In this document: piece after piece, positions 27,049 to 35,693 of the stretch
Numbering within the stretch: position 1 is the stretch's first letter
Layout: each line of letters starts with the position of its first letter
Assembly: GCF_016583575.1 (NCBI RefSeq)
Contig: NZ_NRRG01000049.1
Coordinates: 1-37,153 of the forward strand
From: Thiocystis violacea
GTDB lineage: Bacteria; Pseudomonadota; Gammaproteobacteria; Chromatiales; Chromatiaceae
Length of the DNA stretch: 37,153 nucleotides
Direction of reading: 5' to 3'
Position numbers and translations under genes: made by a program
Notes under the pieces: generated by a model
What the model was told of the DNA's origin: nothing
Databases searched by the model: none
Seen by the model: the letters and a program-made list of their open reading frames with translations, nothing else

Positions 27049-28818
27049 ATGACTTGGGAAGCCTGGTTCGCCGTCGCGGTGGTGATGCTGGTGATCGGCT
27101 CGCTCGCGCTGACGAAGATCGGCGCCGATGTGGTTCTGGTCGGTGGCGTGACCTTGCTGTTGCTCACCGGGGTGCTCACTCCGGCGGAGGCCCTGGTCGG
27201 GCTGTCCAACGAGGGCATGGTCACGGTCGGCGTGCTCTACGTGGTCGCCGCCGGTCTGCGCGAGACGGGGGCGATCTCCTGGCTGGTGCAGGGTGTCCTG
27301 GGGCGGCCGAGGAGCCTGGCTCGCGCGCAATTTCGGATGATGGCGCCCGTTCTGGGCATGAGTGCCTTCCTCAACAACACGCCCGTCGTCGCCATGTTCA
27401 TGCCGGCGGTGAACGAGTGGGCGCACCGCAACCGGCTGCCGATCTCCAAGCTGCTGATCCCGCTCAGTTACGCGGCCATTCTCGGCGGCACCTGCACGCT
27501 CATCGGTACCAGTACCAATCTGGTGGTGAACGGCCTGATGCTTGAACAGGGCGGGATGGCGGGCTTTGGGATGTTCGAGATCGCCTGGGTGGGGCTGCCT
27601 TGCGCGCTCGTCGGCATGATCTATCTCATGTCGTTGGGACGCTGGCTGCTGCCGGACCGCCGACCCGTGATGAGCGATCTGGACGACCCGAGGGAATACA
27701 CCGTCGAGATGTCGGTGGAGTCGAGCAGCCCGCTGGTCGGCAAGACGATCGAGGTCGCCGGCCTGCGCCATCTGCCGGGCATGTATCTGCTCGAAATCGA
27801 ACGCGACGACGAGATCCTGCCCGCCATCGCGCCTCATCAGCGACTCCAGGCGGGGGACCGGCTGGTCTTCGTCGGCGTGGTGGACTCGGTGGTCGACTTG
27901 CAGCGTTTTCGCGGGCTGGTGCCGGCCAGCGATCAGGTCTTCAAGCTCGACGTGCCGCGACCGGAACGTAGTCTGATGGAGGCGGTGGTTTCGGACAGTT
28001 GTCCCATGGTCGGCAAGAGCATCCGCGAGGGAAGGTTTCGCAGCCGCTACAACGCCGCCGTCATCGCGGTGGGCCGCAACGGCGAGCGCATTGGACGCAA
28101 GATCGGCGACATCGTGCTGCGCCCTGGCGATACCCTGCTGATGGAGGCCGATCCCAGCTTCGCCGAACGTCAGCACAACTCGCGCGATTTCTTCCTGGTC
28201 AGCCAGGTTCCGGACTCCCATCCGCTGCGCCAGGACCGGGCCTTGATCGCCATCGCGATTTTGATCGGCATGGTGCTGGCCGTGACCCTGGAGTGGTTGC
28301 CGATGCTCCAGGCCGCGATGGCCGCCACCGGGCTGATGCTGGTCACGCGCTGCATCAACAGCGGCGTCGCGCGAACCGCCGTGGATTGGAAGGTGCTCAT
28401 CGCCATCGCGGCCTCCTTCGCCCTGGGTCTGGCCCTGGAGAAGACTGGCGCGGCGCGCTTCATCGCCGGCAACCTGGTCGCGCTCGCCCAGGGCGATCCC
28501 TGGGTGACGCTCGCCGTAGTCTATCTGGTCACCATGGTCTTCACCGAGCTGATCACCAACAATGCCGCCGCCGTGCTCATGTTTCCGATCGCCCTGTCCA
28601 CCAGTCAGGCGCTCGGTGTCGATTTCACACCCTTCGCGATCGCCATCATGATGGCCGCCTCGGCGAGCTTCTCGACGCCGATCGGCTACCAGACCAACCT
28701 CATGGTTTACGGCCCCGGCGGCTACCGGTTCACCGATTTCTTCCGGGTCGGCATTCCGCTCAATCTGCTGGTGGCGACCGTCACCATCTCGCTCGCCCCG
28801 CTGGTCTGGAGCTTCTGA
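27049..28818 (+). CDS. SLC13/DASS-family anion permease with two RCK_C (TrkA-C) domains
   Basis: A 589-aa inner-membrane transporter. Two membrane halves flank a cytosolic pair of RCK_C/TrkA-C domains (about residues 210-385: EYTVEMSVESSSPLVGKTIE and, in the second, CPMVGKSIREGRFRSRYNAA with LRPGDTLLMEAD). Each half carries the DASS substrate loop pattern: SAFLNNTPVVAMFMPAV with GTCTLIGTSTNLVVNGL, and TELITNNAAAVLMFPIA with STPIGYQTNLMVYGPGGYR. Such RCK-containing permeases move sulfate or other divalent anions. In a sulfur oxidiser, sulfate movement is a reasonable guess, but the substrate is not shown by the sequence. The ATG is preceded by taggag. It follows the R-M remnant and is not clearly in an operon. 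Confidence 0.85.
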   Translation: MTWEAWFAVAVVMLVIGSLALTKIGADVVLVGGVTLLLLTGVLTPAEALVGLSNEGMVTVGVLYVVAAGLRETGAISWLVQGVLGRPRSLARAQFRMMAPVLGMSAFLNNTPVVAMFMPAVNEWAHRNRLPISKLLIPLSYAAILGGTCTLIGTSTNLVVNGLMLEQGGMAGFGMFEIAWVGLPCALVGMIYLMSLGRWLLPDRRPVMSDLDDPREYTVEMSVESSSPLVGKTIEVAGLRHLPGMYLLEIERDDEILPAIAPHQRLQAGDRLVFVGVVDSVVDLQRFRGLVPASDQVFKLDVPRPERSLMEAVVSDSCPMVGKSIREGRFRSRYNAAVIAVGRNGERIGRKIGDIVLRPGDTLLMEADPSFAERQHNSRDFFLVSQVPDSHPLRQDRALIAIAILIGMVLAVTLEWLPMLQAAMAATGLMLVTRCINSGVARTAVDWKVLIAIAASFALGLALEKTGAARFIAGNLVALAQGDPWVTLAVVYLVTMVFTELITNNAAAVLMFPIALSTSQALGVDFTPFAIAIMMAASASFSTPIGYQTNLMVYGPGGYRFTDFFRVGIPLNLLVATVTISLAPLVWSF

Positions 28819-28924
28819 GGTGCCTTATCCTTCGCGGCTCACCGCGACCTATCCGGCCGAGCGCCTCGCCGGCCGCCGACGGCGCGCGCTCCAGCCCGTG
28901 TTACAGTGCGGAAATCAGGGTTGA

Positions 28925-28940
28925 ATTAGCATTCACTAAT
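28925..28940. promoter_or_regulatory. Inverted repeat upstream of mrp/apbC
   Basis: ATTAG-cattca-CTAAT in an AT-rich island about 120 bp before the mrp start, in otherwise GC-rich DNA. It fits the size of a dimeric regulator site; no known consensus was matched with confidence. Confidence 0.35.
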
Positions 28941-29058
28941 ACCAAGTTTGCAGCGACCCCAAGAGGCTTCGCCTGGATTCGTCAAGGCCCAGCGAAACCA
29001 TACGAACATTCTGGCGATCCGGCTTGGCCGGGCGCCGCCACAGTCAACGGAGTACCTC

Positions 29059-30150
29059 ATGTCTCAGCCCACCAAAGACGCCATCGAAGCCGCCATCAAG
29101 GAGTACAGGGAGCCGCATCTCGGGCGCGACTTGGTCGCGGCGCACGCCATCAAGGACATCGCGATCGAGGGCGACCAGGTGCGGATCAAGGTCTCGCTCG
29201 GCTTTCCCGCCAAGGGCGTCCAGCAAATCATCGCGGACGCGGTGAAGGAAAAGGTCATGGCCGTCGCCGGCGTCGGCGCGGTCGAGGTCGATGTGAGCTG
29301 GGAGATCAAGGCGCACTCGGTCCAGAAATCCCTGAAGCCGATCGACAACGTCAAGAACATCATTGCCGTGGCCTCGGGCAAGGGCGGCGTCGGTAAGTCC
29401 ACCACCGCCGTCAATCTGGCCCTGGCGCTTTCGGCCGAGGGCGCGCGGGTCGGCATCCTGGACGCGGATATCTATGGCCCGTCGCAGCCGCGGATGCTCG
29501 GCATCACCGGTAAGCCGGAGTCGATCGACGGCAAGACCCTGGAGCCGATGAACAGCTACCACCTCCAGGCCATGTCGATCGGTTTCCTGATCGACGAAGA
29601 AACCCCCATGATCTGGCGCGGCCCCATGGTCACCCAAGCGCTGGAGCAGTTGCTCAACGACACCAACTGGTCGGATCTGGATTATCTGGTCATCGACCTG
29701 CCGCCGGGCACCGGCGACACCCAGTTGACGCTGGCGCAGAAGGTGCCGGTCTCCGGGGCGATCATCGTCACCACGCCCCAGGACATCGCCCTGCTGGACG
29801 CGCGCAAGGGACTCAAGATGTTCCAGAAGGTGGAGGTGCCGGTGCTTGGCATCGTCGAGAACATGAGCATCCACATCTGTTCCAAGTGCGGACACGAGGA
29901 ACACATCTTCGGCTCCGGCGGCGGTCAGAACATGTCCGATCAATACGGGGTGGATCTGCTGGGATCGCTGCCGCTCGAACTCCATATCCGCGAGGAGACC
30001 GACTCCGGAAAGCCCACCGTCGTCGCCCAGCCGGAGTCGCGCGCCACCGAGATCTATCGCGAGATCGCCCGCAAGACCGCCGCCAAGCTCTCGCTCCAGG
30101 CCAAGGACTATGCCTCCAAATTCCCGCGCATCGTGATCCAGAATAACTGA
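29059..30150 (+). CDS. apbC: Mrp/ApbC-type Fe-S cluster carrier ATPase
   Basis: A 363-aa cytosolic P-loop ATPase. Residues 1-90 form a MIP18/DUF59 domain, and the deviant Walker A ASGKGGVGKSTTAVNLALAL lies near 106-125. The rest matches Mrp: DADIYGPSQPRMLG, DLPPGTGDTQLTLAQKVP, and the cluster-binding C274-x-x-C277 (HICSKCGHEEHIFG). It binds and delivers [4Fe-4S] clusters to apoproteins. The frame is open upstream to 28948, but ATG 29059, with cggag 6 nt before it, gives the standard N-terminus (SQPTKDAIEAAIKEY). Clusters are needed in quantity here for Ech and nitrogenase, though a direct link is not shown. A very strong hairpin follows. Confidence 0.95.
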   Translation: MSQPTKDAIEAAIKEYREPHLGRDLVAAHAIKDIAIEGDQVRIKVSLGFPAKGVQQIIADAVKEKVMAVAGVGAVEVDVSWEIKAHSVQKSLKPIDNVKNIIAVASGKGGVGKSTTAVNLALALSAEGARVGILDADIYGPSQPRMLGITGKPESIDGKTLEPMNSYHLQAMSIGFLIDEETPMIWRGPMVTQALEQLLNDTNWSDLDYLVIDLPPGTGDTQLTLAQKVPVSGAIIVTTPQDIALLDARKGLKMFQKVEVPVLGIVENMSIHICSKCGHEEHIFGSGGGQNMSDQYGVDLLGSLPLELHIREETDSGKPTVVAQPESRATEIYREIARKTAAKLSLQAKDYASKFPRIVIQNN

Positions 30151-30162
30151 CCGAGCCGAGTC

Positions 30163-30203
30163 GGACCGAGCGCCGCGACGGACCTCGTCGCGGCGCTCGG
30201 TCC
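30163..30203 (+). terminator. 18-bp perfect hairpin after apbC
   Basis: Arms GGACCGAGCGCCGCGACG and CGTCGCGGCGCTCGGTCC pair perfectly around loop gacct, starting 12 bp after the stop codon. It is the strongest hairpin in the window and again lacks a U-tract. Confidence 0.85.
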
Positions 30204-30274
30204 GCGATCCCAGTGTCCACGGCCCCCATCTATACTCAGGAGTGCTTTTTCCCTCGCATTCCGAGGTCGACCTC

Positions 30275-30349
30275 ATGTCGAGCAAGCTCATCAAACCTAT
30301 CCTGGGCTGTCGCGATCTCGACCAGCTCAAGACCTGGCTGCTCGACTGA
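30275..30349 (+). CDS. Possible 24-aa micro-ORF
   Basis: A short frame beginning MSSKLIKPILG and ending LKTWLLD, with a GAGG site 8 nt before the ATG and a -10-like TATACT at 30231-30236. The ribosome site lies inside a perfect 12-bp palindrome (GAGGTCGACCTC, 30263-30274). The frame is also open upstream, so it could be the degraded end of a longer gene; the motif DLDQLKTWL resembles C-termini of some Rpn/PD-(D/E)XK transposase-like proteins. No function can be given. Confidence 0.3.
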   Translation: MSSKLIKPILGCRDLDQLKTWLLD

Positions 30350-30371
30350 GATTTGAGGTCGTGTCAGGCCG

Positions 30372-30713
30372 TCAGCGGGTGCGACCAACCGTAATGCGCA
30401 CCGGCCAGTCGACCCGCTTGAGCCAGTCCACCCCTGCCAGCACAAATACAATCCGCATAGCATCGACTAACTGACGGAATGGCCAGTCCTTCCAACCGGG
30501 GCGGCGTCCCAACGTGGCGAGGTAGGCGTCCACATTCCCCGACCAATCGCTGGTTGTCGTTTGACGGGCTAGGGTGCGGTTCAGTGCGATCAGCCGACGC
30601 TCGCATAACCGATGCCTGGCGTGAATGGGGTGAGCGGGAGCGAATCCCAGCGTCACCGTCGGCGTCAGGCTGGCTAGTCGGATTCCAGCGGTCTTCCGCC
30701 AGGATGGATACAC
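30372..30713 (-). pseudogene. Probable remnant of a tyrosine recombinase/integrase N-terminus
   Basis: About 113 codons. The middle and end (VDAYLATLGRRPGWKDWPFR followed by QLVDAMRIVFVLAGVDWLKR) recall the N-terminal helices preceding the core-binding domain of integron-type site-specific integrases, where a GWxDWQFRQ...ALRIxFV pattern is usual. After about 60 such residues the frame runs off into unrelated sequence (PVRITVGRTR) and stops. Core-binding and catalytic domains (R..HRHR..Y) are missing. The upstream 45 codons look non-homologous. The call is based on pattern memory only and could be wrong. Confidence 0.35.
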
Positions 30714-30771
30714 CGACGCGGGTTACGCCCGCTCTTCATGCATGCCCTTCGACACGGAACAGGTGGACGAC

Positions 30772-33009
30772 ATGACAGTGAAACAACGTTTGACGCTTCT
30801 GATCGCGAGTGCCGGAATCGGCCTGTTGCTGGTCGCCGCTATCGGCGTGACGCAAATCGGACGGGTCTACACGGCCGCTAACTTCGCGAATGTCAATACG
30901 GTGCCGGCCTTGACGGCGCTGAACGGCTTCTCCGCAAGCGTCAGTGACATGCGGCTTCGCATCGTTCGGCACGTCTTCTTCGCCGACGAGGCGACCCGGA
31001 TGGCCGAGGTCGACAAATCCGTCGCGGCGGCCTCGGAAGCGGCCCAAACCGCGCTGAGGATCTATGAGGGCACGATCGTCGACGATGAGGGCAGACGACG
31101 CTTCGCCGAGATCTCGGAGCAGTTCCAGGCGTTCCAGTCCGCGTCAACGCCGGTGCTGGAGGAATCACGCGCCAACCGCAAGGATCGGGCGCGCGGACTC
31201 ATGCTCGGGCTCGACGCGGCGGGCAAGACACTCGGAGACTCGATCGACGATTTCGTCCAGTTCAACATCGCGCTCGGGGAGCAGAGCGCCGCCGAGGCCC
31301 AGCGCATCAATCGCTCGGCGACGTTCCTCATGGTGTCCATCTCGGCGCTCTCGATCCTGCTGACGATCGCCATCGGGCTGTGGATTCTCAGGCGTCTGCT
31401 GCGCGAGCTGGGCGGGGAGCCGGCCTACGCGGCGGAGATCGCCAACCGGATGTCGGCCGGGGAGCTGATCGAGATCGAGCTCAGGGCCGGGGATACCCAG
31501 AGTCTGCTCGCCGCCATGAAAAGCCTGGTGGAGACCTTCAAGCGCTTCGTGGCCGCCCAGCGGGAGAACGCTGCCCAACACGAGTTGGGGATGATCGATC
31601 ACCAGATCCCGACCGCCGAGCTGCGCGGCGTCTACGGCCAAATGGCCGAATCCATCAACAGCCTGGTGCGCTCTCACATCGAGGTCAAGATGCGCGTGGT
31701 CGAGGTCGTGGGGCGTTACGCGCAGGGCGATCTCTCCGTGGACATGGACCGCCTGCCTGGCCAGAAGGCGAAGATCACCACGGCCATCGACGGCGTCAAG
31801 GCCAGCCTCCAGGCGGTGAACGCCCAGATCAAGGGGCTGGTCGAGGCGGCCGTGGCGGGCGACTTCAAGGCCCGCGGCGAGGCCGAGCGCTTCCAGTACG
31901 AGTTCCGCGAGATGGTCGAGGGGCTCAACCGGCTCATGGGCATCAGCGACACCGGCCTAGGCGAGGTCTCGCGCATCCTGGAGGCACTGGCCAAGGGCGA
32001 TCTGACGCAGCGGATGGAAGGCGACTATCAGGGCACCTTCGCCAGGTTGCGCGACGACGCCAACGCCACGGTGGAGCGACTGCGCGAGGTCGTCGGACAG
32101 ATCCGGGAGGCCTCCGAGGAGATCGACCAGGCGGCCAGCGAAATCGCCGCCGGCAACCAGGATCTCTCCAGCCGCACCGAGGAGCAGGCGAGCAGCCTGG
32201 AAGAGACCGCCAGCGCCATGGAAGAGCAGAGTACCGCGGTCAAGCAGAATGCCGAGAACGCCCGTCTGGCCAACGAGCAGGCACGACGTTCCAACGAGAC
32301 CATCGACCGTGGCGGCGAGGCGGTCCGGCGGGTCGTCGCCACCATGGACGAGATCCAGGAGAGTTCCGGCAAGATCGCCGACATCATCAGCGTGATCGAC
32401 GGCATCGCCTTCCAGACCAACATCCTGGCGCTCAATGCCGCGGTCGAGGCGGCGCGCGCCGGCGAACAGGGGCGCGGCTTCGCGGTGGTCGCGGCGGAGG
32501 TGCGGACACTGGCCCAGCGCAGCGCCACGGCGGCGAAGGAGATCAAGGGCCTGATCGGCGACTCCGCGCTCAAGGTGGAGTCGGGGGTGAAGCTCGCCGA
32601 CGCCGCCTCAAGCGCCATCGAGGAGGCCGTGGATCTCTCGCGCCAAGTGACCACGCTGATCACCGAGATCAGCCAGGCGAGCCACGAGCAGAGCACGGGG
32701 ATCGATCAGGTGGCGCAGGCCGTCGGCCAGATGGATCAGATCACCCAGCAGAATGCGGCCCTCGTCGAAGAGGCGGCCGCGGCGGCGGAGAGTCTGGGCG
32801 AACAGACCCAGGGGCTGGTCCGCGCGGTCAGCCGGTTCCGGTTGGCGGGGGAGGCCCGGCCATCGTCGACCGCCGCGCGCGATCGCCCGACGGCGAGCCT
32901 GATCCAGGCCAAGTCCCGGCCGAGCCAGGCCCGGACGCCCAAGTCCTTGGCTCGGCCGGTCACCACCACGGCGCTGGCCAAGGTAGAAGAGGACTGGGCG
33001 GAGTTCTGA
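30772..33009 (+). CDS. Methyl-accepting chemotaxis protein with multiple HAMP-like modules
   Basis: A 745-aa transmembrane chemoreceptor. TM1 is at about residues 7-27. A four-helix-bundle ligand domain (about 30-180) and TM2 (183-205) follow. HAMP starts at [20 protein letters not shown] (209-228). At least two more HAMP-like repeats follow (around 300-350 and 350-440, with [30 protein letters not shown] and [14 protein letters not shown]). The signalling hairpin carries the tip [20 protein letters not shown] (542-561). The tail ends DWAEF, a WxxF pentapeptide like the CheR/CheB tether of E. coli Tar/Tsr. ATG 30772 (aggtgg 5 nt before) was preferred over 30742. No che genes adjoin. Confidence 0.93.
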   Translation: MTVKQRLTLLIASAGIGLLLVAAIGVTQIGRVYTAANFANVNTVPALTALNGFSASVSDMRLRIVRHVFFADEATRMAEVDKSVAAASEAAQTALRIYEGTIVDDEGRRRFAEISEQFQAFQSASTPVLEESRANRKDRARGLMLGLDAAGKTLGDSIDDFVQFNIALGEQSAAEAQRINRSATFLMVSISALSILLTIAIGLWILRRLLRELGGEPAYAAEIANRMSAGELIEIELRAGDTQSLLAAMKSLVETFKRFVAAQRENAAQHELGMIDHQIPTAELRGVYGQMAESINSLVRSHIEVKMRVVEVVGRYAQGDLSVDMDRLPGQKAKITTAIDGVKASLQAVNAQIKGLVEAAVAGDFKARGEAERFQYEFREMVEGLNRLMGISDTGLGEVSRILEALAKGDLTQRMEGDYQGTFARLRDDANATVERLREVVGQIREASEEIDQAASEIAAGNQDLSSRTEEQASSLEETASAMEEQSTAVKQNAENARLANEQARRSNETIDRGGEAVRRVVATMDEIQESSGKIADIISVIDGIAFQTNILALNAAVEAARAGEQGRGFAVVAAEVRTLAQRSATAAKEIKGLIGDSALKVESGVKLADAASSAIEEAVDLSRQVTTLITEISQASHEQSTGIDQVAQAVGQMDQITQQNAALVEEAAAAAESLGEQTQGLVRAVSRFRLAGEARPSSTAARDRPTASLIQAKSRPSQARTPKSLARPVTTTALAKVEEDWAEF

Positions 33010-33049
33010 TCGCGCCTGGTCGCGGGGATCCGCGCCATCGGGCGCGATC
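33008..33049. terminator. Bidirectional hairpin between MCP and msr genes
   Basis: Perfect 9-bp arms (GATCGCGCC / GGCGCGATC) with an inner region able to form a second stem (GCGG/CCGC). It touches both convergent stop codons (33007-33009 and 33048-33050), leaving almost no space between transcripts. Confidence 0.6.
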
Positions 33050-34310
33050 AATCCGGGTCCGGCACGAAGCTCAGCACGTCGCCGTTGATGCAGTAGCGCT
33101 TGCCGGAGGGCGGCGGGCCGTCGTCGAACACATGCCCCAAGTGGATGCCGGAGCTGGTGCTGCGGACCTCGACCCGACGCATGCCGTGCGAGTTGTCCTC
33201 GTGCAGGCTGATGGCGCCCTCGATCGGATTGAAGAAGCTCGGCCAGCCGGTTCCGCTGTTGAATTTGGTGTCGCTGCGAAACAGTGGCGCGCCGGTGATG
33301 GGATCGACGAAGACGCCGGGGCGTTTCTCGTCCAGGTGCGAGCCGCTGAACGCCGGCTCGGTACCCTGCTCGAAGGCGATCCGCCGTTGCTCGGGGGTGA
33401 GAACCTGGAACCCCAACCACTTCCAGAAGCGGTCCTGGTCGCCCTTGTAGCCGGTGTAACGGGAAACCTCCCGGCCCTGCTCGAACAGCACGATGGTCGG
33501 TGTCGCGAACAGGGCCTTCTCCAGCGTCCAGCCCTCGGGCGGATTGGGATCGAGCGTGGCCAGGATGGGCACCTCGGACGCCCAACCGTCCAGCACCTCC
33601 GCGCGGAAGCGTTTGCAGAAGGGACAGTCCTCCGCCTCGAAGACGATCAACTGCCGATCCAGGTGCAACTGATCCGCCGCCAGCGGCGGCGGCGCGGCCT
33701 TGGCTACCCCGCCCGGAAAGACCACGCCGGTGCCGCCCAGACCGCAATAGCCGTCCGGGTTCTTGGCCAGATAATCCTGGTGATCCTCCTCGGCGCGGTT
33801 GTAGTGGCGCAGCGGCGCGATCTCGGTGGTGATCCGGCCGCGACCGGCCTCGGTCAGCGCCTGTTGATAGGCCGCGCGGGTGCTGATCGCCAGCGTCCGT
33901 TGCGCCTCGCTGGTGGTGTAGATGGCGCTGCGGTAATTGGTGCCGGCATCGTTGCCCTGACGATCGCCCTGCGTGGGGTCGTGGTTCTCCCAGAATTTCT
34001 TGAGGACGGTCTCCAGGCTCACCCGCTCGGGGTCGAAGCGGACCTTGATGACCTCCGCGTGATTGCGCTCATCGGTCTTGCCGCGCTTGATCGACCGCTC
34101 CAGATTCAGCACATCCTGGTAGCTCACGCTCGCGGCATCCCCGCCCGCGTAGCCGGACTCGACATTAAGCACGCCCGGGATCTCGGACATGCGCTTCTCC
34201 GCGCCCCAGAAACAGCCCATGCCCAGCACGATGGACTCGCCACCGGCAACACCGATCAGTGGAATCGCCATCAGCAAGCCCCCGATTAACATCCGCCTGA
34301 TTGAAACCAT
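33048..34310 (-). CDS. Exported MsrA-thioredoxin-MsrB fusion (methionine sulfoxide reductase)
   Basis: A 420-aa three-part enzyme that repairs oxidised methionine outside the cytoplasm. Residues 1-22 are a signal peptide or anchor (RMLIGGLLMAIPLIGVAGGE). MsrA (about 26-195) has the catalytic Cys33 in GMGCFWGAEKR and a likely resolving Cys189 (GYCGL). A thioredoxin-like middle domain (about 215-300) has C229PFC232 and cis-Pro in ATPTIVLF. MsrB (about 302-420) has GWPSFF, HLGHVF and the catalytic Cys407 in KRYCINGDVL. Neisseria PilB has the order thioredoxin-MsrA-MsrB; here thioredoxin is in the middle. MsrB lacks zinc cysteines and shows SGTGWPSF where PilB, as I recall it, has SGCGWPSF, so Cys407 is its only Cys. 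GGAG 7 nt before ATG 34310 supports the start. Confidence 0.93.
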   Translation of the reverse strand: MVSIRRMLIGGLLMAIPLIGVAGGESIVLGMGCFWGAEKRMSEIPGVLNVESGYAGGDAASVSYQDVLNLERSIKRGKTDERNHAEVIKVRFDPERVSLETVLKKFWENHDPTQGDRQGNDAGTNYRSAIYTTSEAQRTLAISTRAAYQQALTEAGRGRITTEIAPLRHYNRAEEDHQDYLAKNPDGYCGLGGTGVVFPGGVAKAAPPPLAADQLHLDRQLIVFEAEDCPFCKRFRAEVLDGWASEVPILATLDPNPPEGWTLEKALFATPTIVLFEQGREVSRYTGYKGDQDRFWKWLGFQVLTPEQRRIAFEQGTEPAFSGSHLDEKRPGVFVDPITGAPLFRSDTKFNSGTGWPSFFNPIEGAISLHEDNSHGMRRVEVRSTSSGIHLGHVFDDGPPPSGKRYCINGDVLSFVPDPD

Positions 34311-34374
34311 GCCCAGACTCCGCGTTTTTCAATGAGATTCAACTCCAGCTAGGACCAACCCAGGCGCGAAATCG

Positions 34375-34393
34375 TTTCACGGCTGGCGTGAAA
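34375..34393. promoter_or_regulatory. Inverted repeat between divergent msr and thioredoxin-fold genes
   Basis: TTTCAC-ggctggc-GTGAAA, perfect 6-bp arms, in the 211-bp divergent region. It could be a shared operator for two oxidative-damage or thiol genes. A -10-like TATCAT lies at 34455-34460 for the plus-strand gene. Confidence 0.35.
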
Positions 34394-34521
34394 TCCTCGC
34401 CCATCGAGCGGCCGGGGACCGTCCGGACGGATCCAGCCGCGCGCCGAACATTGCTATCATCGAACGGCTTGTGTTCCCGTCCCGGAAGAATAACCAGCCA
34501 TCCCGAAGGAGGATCCACGCC

Positions 34522-35577
34522 ATGCCCAACGCCCATCCCTTGGTCATCGCCCTAATGACCGGCGCCCTATTGAGCCTTCCAGTCCTGGCCCAGGAATCGG
34601 CCGTTACCCCGCCCGCCGTCCAAGGCACGCCGGGTCGGGTCATCGGCGGCAAGATGTCCAGCCACCCCGACTGGTTCAAGGAGAGTTTTCTCGACATCAC
34701 CGAGGATGTAAAAGAGGCATCCGAGACCGGCAAGCATCTGATTCTGATCATGGAGATGAACGGCTGCCCCTACTGCGCCAAGATGATCGAGGAGAATTTC
34801 AAGACGGTGCCCTACCGCGATTTCATTCAGGAGAAATTCGACGTCATCGCGCTGAACGTTCACGGCGACCGCGAGGTGGCGATCGATGCCGATACCTCGA
34901 TGACCGAGAAGGCGCTCGCCGGGCATCTCGGCGTGACCTACACGCCGACCCTGCTCTTTCTGAACGCGGCCAACGAGCCGGTGGCGCGCGTCAATGGTTA
35001 TCGCAATGTCGCGGACTTCAAGCGAGTGCTGGACTATGTCGCCGCCAAGGCTTACGAGGAGCGAACGCTGGCGGAGTTTCTCGCCGCCGAGCCGGTCGAG
35101 GGCCGATACGCTTTCCGCGCGGACTCACGGATCCAGGTCATCGACGACCTGAGCGGGGTCACCGACAAGCCGCTCGCGATCCTCTTCGAGGACGCGGCCT
35201 GCACCGCCTGCGACGCCCTGCATGACGGACACCTGGCCGACCCGAAGGTCGACGCGGCGCTGAAGGACTTGGTGCTGACGCGCCTCGATGCCCGCTCCGA
35301 CGCGCCCATCACGGCCCCCGATGGCTCCAAGACCACGGCCAGACAACTCGCCGAGGATCTGGGCATCGGCTACCGGCCGACCCTGGTGCTCTACGATCAG
35401 GGCCGGGAGATCGCGCGGATCGAGAGCCAGCTCTACCGCTATCACTTCATCGGACTCCTGGAGTACGTCGGCCAGCGGCACTATCGGAAGTATCCGGACA
35501 GCCCCTTCGACTACATCAACGCCAAGACCGCCGAGCTGACGGCCGCCGGCAAGGATGTCTCCATCGCCGACGACTGA
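34522..35577 (+). CDS. Exported protein with two thioredoxin-fold domains (SoxW-like)
   Basis: A 351-aa periplasmic protein. The signal peptide spans about 1-23 (HPLVIALMTGALLSLPVLA). Domain 1 (about 45-180) has C82PYC85 in MEMNGCPYCAKMIEENF and cis-Pro142 (VTYTPTLLFL), as in SoxW/DsbC-like thioredoxin-related proteins. Domain 2 (about 190-325) repeats the fold with C227TAC230 (EDAACTACDALHDG) and Pro286 (GYRPTLVLYD). SoxW-type proteins serve thiol reduction in the periplasm, often for Sox sulfur oxidation. Here the gene is divergent from the exported Msr fusion and could supply it with electrons, which is inference. ATG 34522 follows a strong aaggagg (34506-34512); an upstream in-frame ATG at 34471 has no such site. 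Confidence 0.85.
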   Translation: MPNAHPLVIALMTGALLSLPVLAQESAVTPPAVQGTPGRVIGGKMSSHPDWFKESFLDITEDVKEASETGKHLILIMEMNGCPYCAKMIEENFKTVPYRDFIQEKFDVIALNVHGDREVAIDADTSMTEKALAGHLGVTYTPTLLFLNAANEPVARVNGYRNVADFKRVLDYVAAKAYEERTLAEFLAAEPVEGRYAFRADSRIQVIDDLSGVTDKPLAILFEDAACTACDALHDGHLADPKVDAALKDLVLTRLDARSDAPITAPDGSKTTARQLAEDLGIGYRPTLVLYDQGREIARIESQLYRYHFIGLLEYVGQRHYRKYPDSPFDYINAKTAELTAAGKDVSIADD

Positions 35578-35631
35578 GCCCAGGGCGCGTCGGCGCCTGA
35601 CCCGAGCGAGGCTCGGCCAGCCGACGAATGA

Positions 35632-35691
35632 ACAGGATCGACAGGGCCAGGCGAGGCCCCGGCGCGCCTCGGCGACTCCTGTCGACCCTGT
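35632..35691. terminator. Hairpin between convergent thioredoxin-fold and nifZ-like genes
   Basis: 14-bp arms (ACAGGATCGACAGG at 35632-35645, CCTGTCGACCCTGT at 35678-35691) with a single G-T pair, and a smaller inner stem (CGAGG/CCTCG). It ends 2 bp before the nifZ-like stop. Confidence 0.6.
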
Positions 35692-35693
35692 CC

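Noticed and set aside
31380-34289. A 969-codon open frame on the plus strand running through the chemoreceptor and msr genes
   Set aside because: It is an alternate frame of the MCP and the antisense of msr; composition is Arg/Gly/Pro-biased as expected for a shadow in GC-rich DNA, and it has no domain of its own.
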